In this document: positions 7,904 through 9,175 of the stretch, one piece after another | Layout of the letters: every line of letters starts with the position of its first letter | Position numbering within the stretch: position 1 is the stretch's first letter | Assembly: GCA_943913905.1 (NCBI GenBank) | Contig: CALTZZ010000090.1 | Location: 1 to 9,175, forward strand | Direction of reading: 5' to 3' | Length of the DNA stretch: 9,175 nucleotides | From: an uncultured Dermabacteraceae bacterium | GTDB lineage: Bacteria; Actinomycetota; Actinomycetes; Actinomycetales; Dermabacteraceae | Translations under genes and position numbers: made by a program | Notes under the pieces: model-generated | Databases searched by the model: none | What the model was told of the DNA's origin: nothing | The model's input: the letters and a program-made list of their open reading frames with translations, nothing else

Positions 7904-7972
7904 ATGAACACGGAAATCAACGCAATTTTGCGTGGCAGTACCAGTGTTGTGCGCCCCGGGGGAATCCACTAA
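7904..7972 (+). CDS. 22-aa upstream ORF in the whiB7 leader
   Basis: The ATG at 7904 is preceded by AAAGGGGTG, an excellent ribosome site with about 5 nt between GGGGTG and the start. The peptide begins MNTEINAIL and ends VVRPGGIH before TAA at 7970-7972. It has no signal peptide or known domain, and its role is most likely the act of translation itself. Its last codons (CCC GGG GGA ATC CAC TAA) build one side of the leader's three-way junction, so a ribosome moving through or stalling here must unfold it. A seven-codon ORF (MKKGVHR, 7884-7907) ends across its start in an ATGA overlap, without a ribosome site of its own. Matching uORFs are known upstream of whiB7 in other actinobacteria, but this peptide's sequence cannot be matched to one from memory. 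Confidence 0.65.
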   Translation: MNTEINAILRGSTSVVRPGGIH

Positions 7973-8008
7973 CCGATTCCGCGCCAGGTTTTCTGGCCCC
8001 GGGTGCGC
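7951..8008 (+). promoter_or_regulatory. three-way-junction RNA fold around the uORF stop
   Basis: P1 pairs 7951-7960 (GCGCCCCGGG) with 7998-8008 (CCCGGG, a bulged T, GCGC). P2 pairs GGAATC (7961-7966) with GATTCC (7975-7980); its loop CACTAACC holds the uORF stop TAA. P3 pairs GCCAG (7983-7987) with CTGGC (7993-7997) around GTTTT. Only two bases (7981-7982) are unpaired at the junction. The pairing was read by eye, and no energy was calculated. Confidence 0.6.
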
Positions 8009-8044
8009 CGCACGTCAGGCTCCAACACGGACCTTCGCGCAAGA

Positions 8045-8069
8045 ACCATCGCTCACGCGCTGGTGTTTT
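8045..8069 (+). terminator. putative attenuator terminator in the whiB7 leader
   Basis: ACCATCGC (8045-8052), loop TCAC, GCGCTGGT (8057-8064) form a stem with one T/C mismatch, followed by GTTTT. The T-run is short and the stem moderate, so it would be a weak intrinsic terminator, as suits an attenuator. It lies 110 nt before the whiB7 start. Confidence 0.45.
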
Positions 8070-8179
8070 GAGTGACATGGAATCCGTGCGCGCTGCGAGC
8101 CTCTGCCGTGCCGAAAGCGCCCAGGTCTTTTGTTCGCCCGCGAGCGTTGCTGCTCGCCACGTTTCAGGATTGTTTTCCC

Positions 8180-8524
8180 ATGACTCTTGCGCCAGCCGCA
8201 CCCGTCTCTCTGCATGCGCCTACCCGTCAGGGCGGCGACCATACGCCCACTCGTCAGGCCGGCGACTCTGCGCCTTCCCAGTCCGCGACCGTGACCCTCC
8301 CATGCCAAGACGCGGCGGTAGCCGACTTGTTCTTCTCTGAGCGTTCACATGAGCTCGAAGCAGCGAAAGCTGCGTGCGCGCGATGCCCGCTCGTGCAAGA
8401 GTGCTTTGAGGGGGCGCAAGCCCGGCAGGAGCCATGGGGTGTATGGGGCGGCCAGATATTTGTTGACGGCGCTGTTGTAGCGGCTAAACGATCGCGGGGG
8501 CGACCGCGAAAGAATGCCGCGTGA
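8180..8524 (+). CDS. whiB7: WhiB7 transcriptional regulator
   Basis: This 114-residue WhiB-family Fe-S protein activates intrinsic antibiotic-resistance genes together with the housekeeping sigma factor. The cluster ligands are C42, C66, C69 and C75 (C-x23-C-x2-C-x5-C). They are followed by the WhiB signature EPWGVWGG (84-91) and a C-terminal AT-hook RGRPRK (106-111), which sets WhiB7 apart from other WhiB proteins. The N-terminus is longer than the 92-residue M. tuberculosis protein and contains a doubled nine-residue unit (TRQGGDHTP, TRQAGDSAP). The ATG at 8180 was chosen because AGGA (8166-8169) precedes it at about 10 nt and because upstream codons in the same frame pass through the leader hairpins. 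It follows uvrD2 without the mycoredoxin gene found between them in M. tuberculosis. Regulation is probably by autoactivation and leader attenuation. Confidence 0.93.
   Translation: MTLAPAAPVSLHAPTRQGGDHTPTRQAGDSAPSQSATVTLPCQDAAVADLFFSERSHELEAAKAACARCPLVQECFEGAQARQEPWGVWGGQIFVDGAVVAAKRSRGRPRKNAA
8222..8275. repeat. 27-bp tandem repeat in the 5' part of whiB7
   Basis: Units 8222-8248 and 8249-8275 match at 21 of 27 bases and encode TRQGGDHTP and TRQAGDSAP. The CGTCAGGGCGGCGAC core is nearly the same in both (CGTCAGGCCGGCGAC). A faint third unit may follow (SQSATVTLP). The repeat lies before the first cluster Cys. Confidence 0.8.
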
Positions 8525-8576
8525 ATGCAATGTATTAAAATGAGAATGTATTTCAATAAATAGCGTTGGGAATAGC
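8525..8576. other. AT-rich gap after whiB7
   Basis: This short stretch is much more AT-rich than its surroundings. It contains AATGTATT twice, 16 bp apart (8529 and 8545), and an imperfect inverted repeat, TATTaAAAT (8533-8541) with ATTTcAATA (8550-8558). Both neighbouring genes end here, so no promoter is expected. No ORF of note. Confidence 0.5.
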
Positions 8577-8612
8577 AAAAGGCCGGCACCGGGAAATCCC
8601 GGTGCCGGCCTT
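8577..8612. terminator. bidirectional intrinsic terminator between whiB7 and the zinc-ribbon gene
   Basis: A perfect 13-bp inverted repeat, GGCCGGCACCGGG (8581-8593) and CCCGGTGCCGGCC (8598-8610), closes on an AAAT loop. AAAA at 8577-8580 gives a TTTT tail for transcripts from the minus strand, while the plus-strand tail is only TT. It therefore mainly ends the minus-strand gene and probably also whiB7. Confidence 0.9.
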
Positions 8613-8637
8613 GATAAAGCTCAGTGCTAAGTGAGAC

Positions 8638-8799
8638 TCACTTGCTGGGAAGGAAGCGGTTGAGCTTGGTGCCGCACTTAGGGCACTCAGCCTTCGCAGC
8701 GCGACGGCCCTTCTCGTTAACCTCGATGCGGCCGGTTGCCTCGTGCTTGTCGCGGCACTTCACGCAGTAGAACTCGCCGGTGTAGGTTTCGTCAGCCAT
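8638..8799 (-). CDS. small zinc-ribbon protein, DUF5679-like
   Basis: This 53-residue protein has two CxxC knuckles, C12-V-K-C15 and C39-P-K-C42, spaced as in a zinc ribbon. It carries the YCVKCRDKHE and CPKCGTKLNRFL strings that I recognise from the actinobacterial DUF5679 family. Its function is unknown; a structural or nucleic-acid-binding role is only a guess. The ATG at 8799 is supported by CTAAAGGAG ending about six bases upstream. The frame continues open to 8991, but that extension has no family resemblance and crosses the likely promoter. A 7-bp inverted repeat (AAGTGAG A CTCACTT, 8629-8643) spans its stop codon, and the strong terminator follows 27 nt further on. It is a single-gene unit, convergent with whiB7. 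Confidence 0.85.
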   Translation of the reverse strand: MADETYTGEFYCVKCRDKHEATGRIEVNEKGRRAAKAECPKCGTKLNRFLPSK

Positions 8800-8842
8800 T
8801 GTTTGCTCCTTTAGATTCGACCTTCTGTGTTCGGTCTGTGTC

Positions 8843-8850
8843 ACTGTATA
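8843..8850 (-). promoter_or_regulatory. possible -10 region for the zinc-ribbon gene
   Basis: Read on the minus strand, TATACAGT contains TATACA and TACAGT, both acceptable -10 boxes, and would give an untranslated leader of about 40 nt with the AAAGGAG site. No good -35 is found at the usual distance. Confidence 0.35.
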
Positions 8851-9128
8851 GGGCATGCCTGAGCTGCATCTACTTGAATTTCTCGGCGTGTCTGAGAATC
8901 TCCAGAGGATTTCTGCCGGTCCGGGGCCCGAGCTTCGGGAAGAAGAGTTGCCGAGGAAGTGCTCGGGCCGCCGGAGGCAGTGTCTTCGCAAGACGTGAGC
9001 TCCCCGGGGGCGCTCAGCACCACGCGCACCTTCCCCGTGTGCGTCCTGCTAGTTATCCCGGGGGGCTCACTGGGCATTGAATCTAACGGGATTGCTGGTC
9101 CCTGGTCAAAGCGCGATTGGGGACTTGG
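8851..9128. other. intergenic region with several stem-loops, no convincing gene
   Basis: No ORF here has both a ribosome site and a recognisable product. Paired elements read by eye are CCCGA/TCGGG (8927-8939), CCGAG/CTCGG (8951-8966), GTCTT/AAGAC (8982-8994) and, directly abutting the last, a 14-bp stem of 8995-9008 with 9057-9070 containing one G-T pair. Inside that stem lies AGCA..ACGCGCAC (9016-9029) paired with GTGTGCGT..TGCT (9037-9050). None is followed by a T-run, so terminators are unlikely. It could be a structured RNA or a protein-binding region; the strand is unknown. Confidence 0.4.
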
Positions 9129-9175
9129 TGTGGATAAAGGAGTTAACTCTGTGGAAACACATGGAAGGTGTGTGG
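9129..9175 (+). promoter_or_regulatory. TGTGG motifs at 21-bp spacing, DnaA-box-like
   Basis: TGTGGATAA (9129-9137) is the exact complement of the classical DnaA box TTATCCACA. TGTGGAAAC begins at 9150 and TGTGG at 9171, where the window ends, so the three are spaced 21 and 21 bp. A perfect palindrome GAGTTAACTC (9140-9149) sits between the first two. This may be a DnaA-bound region or an operator. A GTG at 9151 preceded by AAAGGAG (9136-9142) could start a gene running out of the window (VETHGRCV), but 25 bases are too few to judge. Confidence 0.4.

Larger units (their letters stand above)
7838..8179 (+). promoter_or_regulatory. whiB7 5' leader (uORF-dependent attenuator)
   Basis: This long stretch between the likely transcription start and the whiB7 ATG encodes no full protein. 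It contains a 22-codon uORF (7904-7972), a three-way-junction fold (7951-8008), a terminator-like hairpin (8045-8069) and a late hairpin GCGAGC/GCTCGC (8140-8157) just before the whiB7 ribosome site. WhiB7/WblC leaders in Mycobacterium and Streptomyces are known to use a uORF and a terminator to sense ribosome inhibition. The presence of the same parts here supports that role; the exact switching is inferred. Confidence 0.65.

Noticed and set aside
8072..8179. Longer whiB7 start giving an extra 36 residues
   Set aside because: The extension runs from just after the leader terminator through the late hairpin, has no WhiB7 resemblance, and the ATG at 8180 has a ribosome site.
8927..8980. GAGGAAGTGCTCGGGC resembling part of the RNase P RNA core
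   Set aside because: Only a superficial match; the other conserved RNase P RNA elements are absent nearby.
8800..8991. Longer start for the zinc-ribbon gene
   Set aside because: The ATG at 8799 has a strong AAAGGAG site, and the added residues look like non-coding DNA read through.
8855..8998. 47-codon plus-strand ORF beginning MPELHLLEFLG
   Set aside because: No ribosome site, several AGG codons that are rare in such genomes, weaker third-position GC than the real genes, no family recognised, and it overlaps the zinc-ribbon promoter and the stem-loop cluster.
1..9175. CRISPR arrays, insertion sequences, tRNA or rRNA genes
   Set aside because: No regularly spaced repeats with spacers, no transposase or terminal inverted repeats, and no tRNA- or rRNA-like segments were seen.

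Overview
The window is GC-rich with an actinobacterial signature. GTG is used as a start codon, TANNNT -10 boxes sit about 6-7 nt upstream of apparently leaderless starts, and there is a WhiB-family regulator and an AdnAB-type helicase-nuclease pair. From memory, the order adnA-adnB-[variable gene]-nudC-uvrD2-whiB7 matches the Mycobacterium tuberculosis segment Rv3202c-Rv3197A. The phosphotransferase-like gene in the variable slot suggests an order such as Micrococcales, but the genus cannot be fixed from the sequence alone.

Left part (1-3687, + strand): the 3' end of an adnA-like gene (RecB-family nuclease tail with a Cys cluster) overlaps by a GTGA quartet the complete adnB-like gene (1104 aa, SF1 motor plus nuclease). 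Together they should form a double-strand-break resection machine. A phosphotransferase-fold protein follows on the opposite strand (3684-4700). It shares a palindromic CTAG with adnB, so the two stop codons overlap. Its catalytic loop reads HGG where active kinases have HGD.

Middle part (4700-7771): two divergent, apparently leaderless starts lie 45 bp apart. They serve the phosphotransferase gene (-) and nudC (+), a Nudix NAD(H)/NAD-RNA pyrophosphatase. nudC overlaps by 7 nt the start of uvrD2, a UvrD-like helicase with a zinc-finger-like CxxC/HxxC element and an HRDC domain.

Right part (7772-9175): a 408-nt gap before whiB7 holds what looks like a complete riboregulator. It has an AT-rich/-35 promoter typical of WhiB7 autoregulation, a 22-codon upstream ORF with a good Shine-Dalgarno, a compact three-way-junction fold around the uORF stop codon, a competing helix that would hide the uORF ribosome site, and a terminator-like hairpin ahead of whiB7. 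whiB7 itself (114 aa) has four Cys, EPWGVWGG and an RGRPRK AT-hook. An AT-rich stretch and a strong bidirectional terminator separate it from a convergent small zinc-ribbon gene (DUF5679-like). The last ~370 nt have no convincing gene. They contain a cluster of stem-loops and, at the very edge, TGTGG motifs spaced exactly 21 bp apart, the first being a perfect DnaA-box sequence.

Functionally the segment combines DNA break processing (AdnAB, UvrD2), NAD metabolism or RNA decapping (NudC) and ribosome-antibiotic stress regulation (WhiB7). The most interesting signal is the whiB7 leader. A secondary curiosity is that three neighbouring genes each carry a short in-frame tandem duplication.
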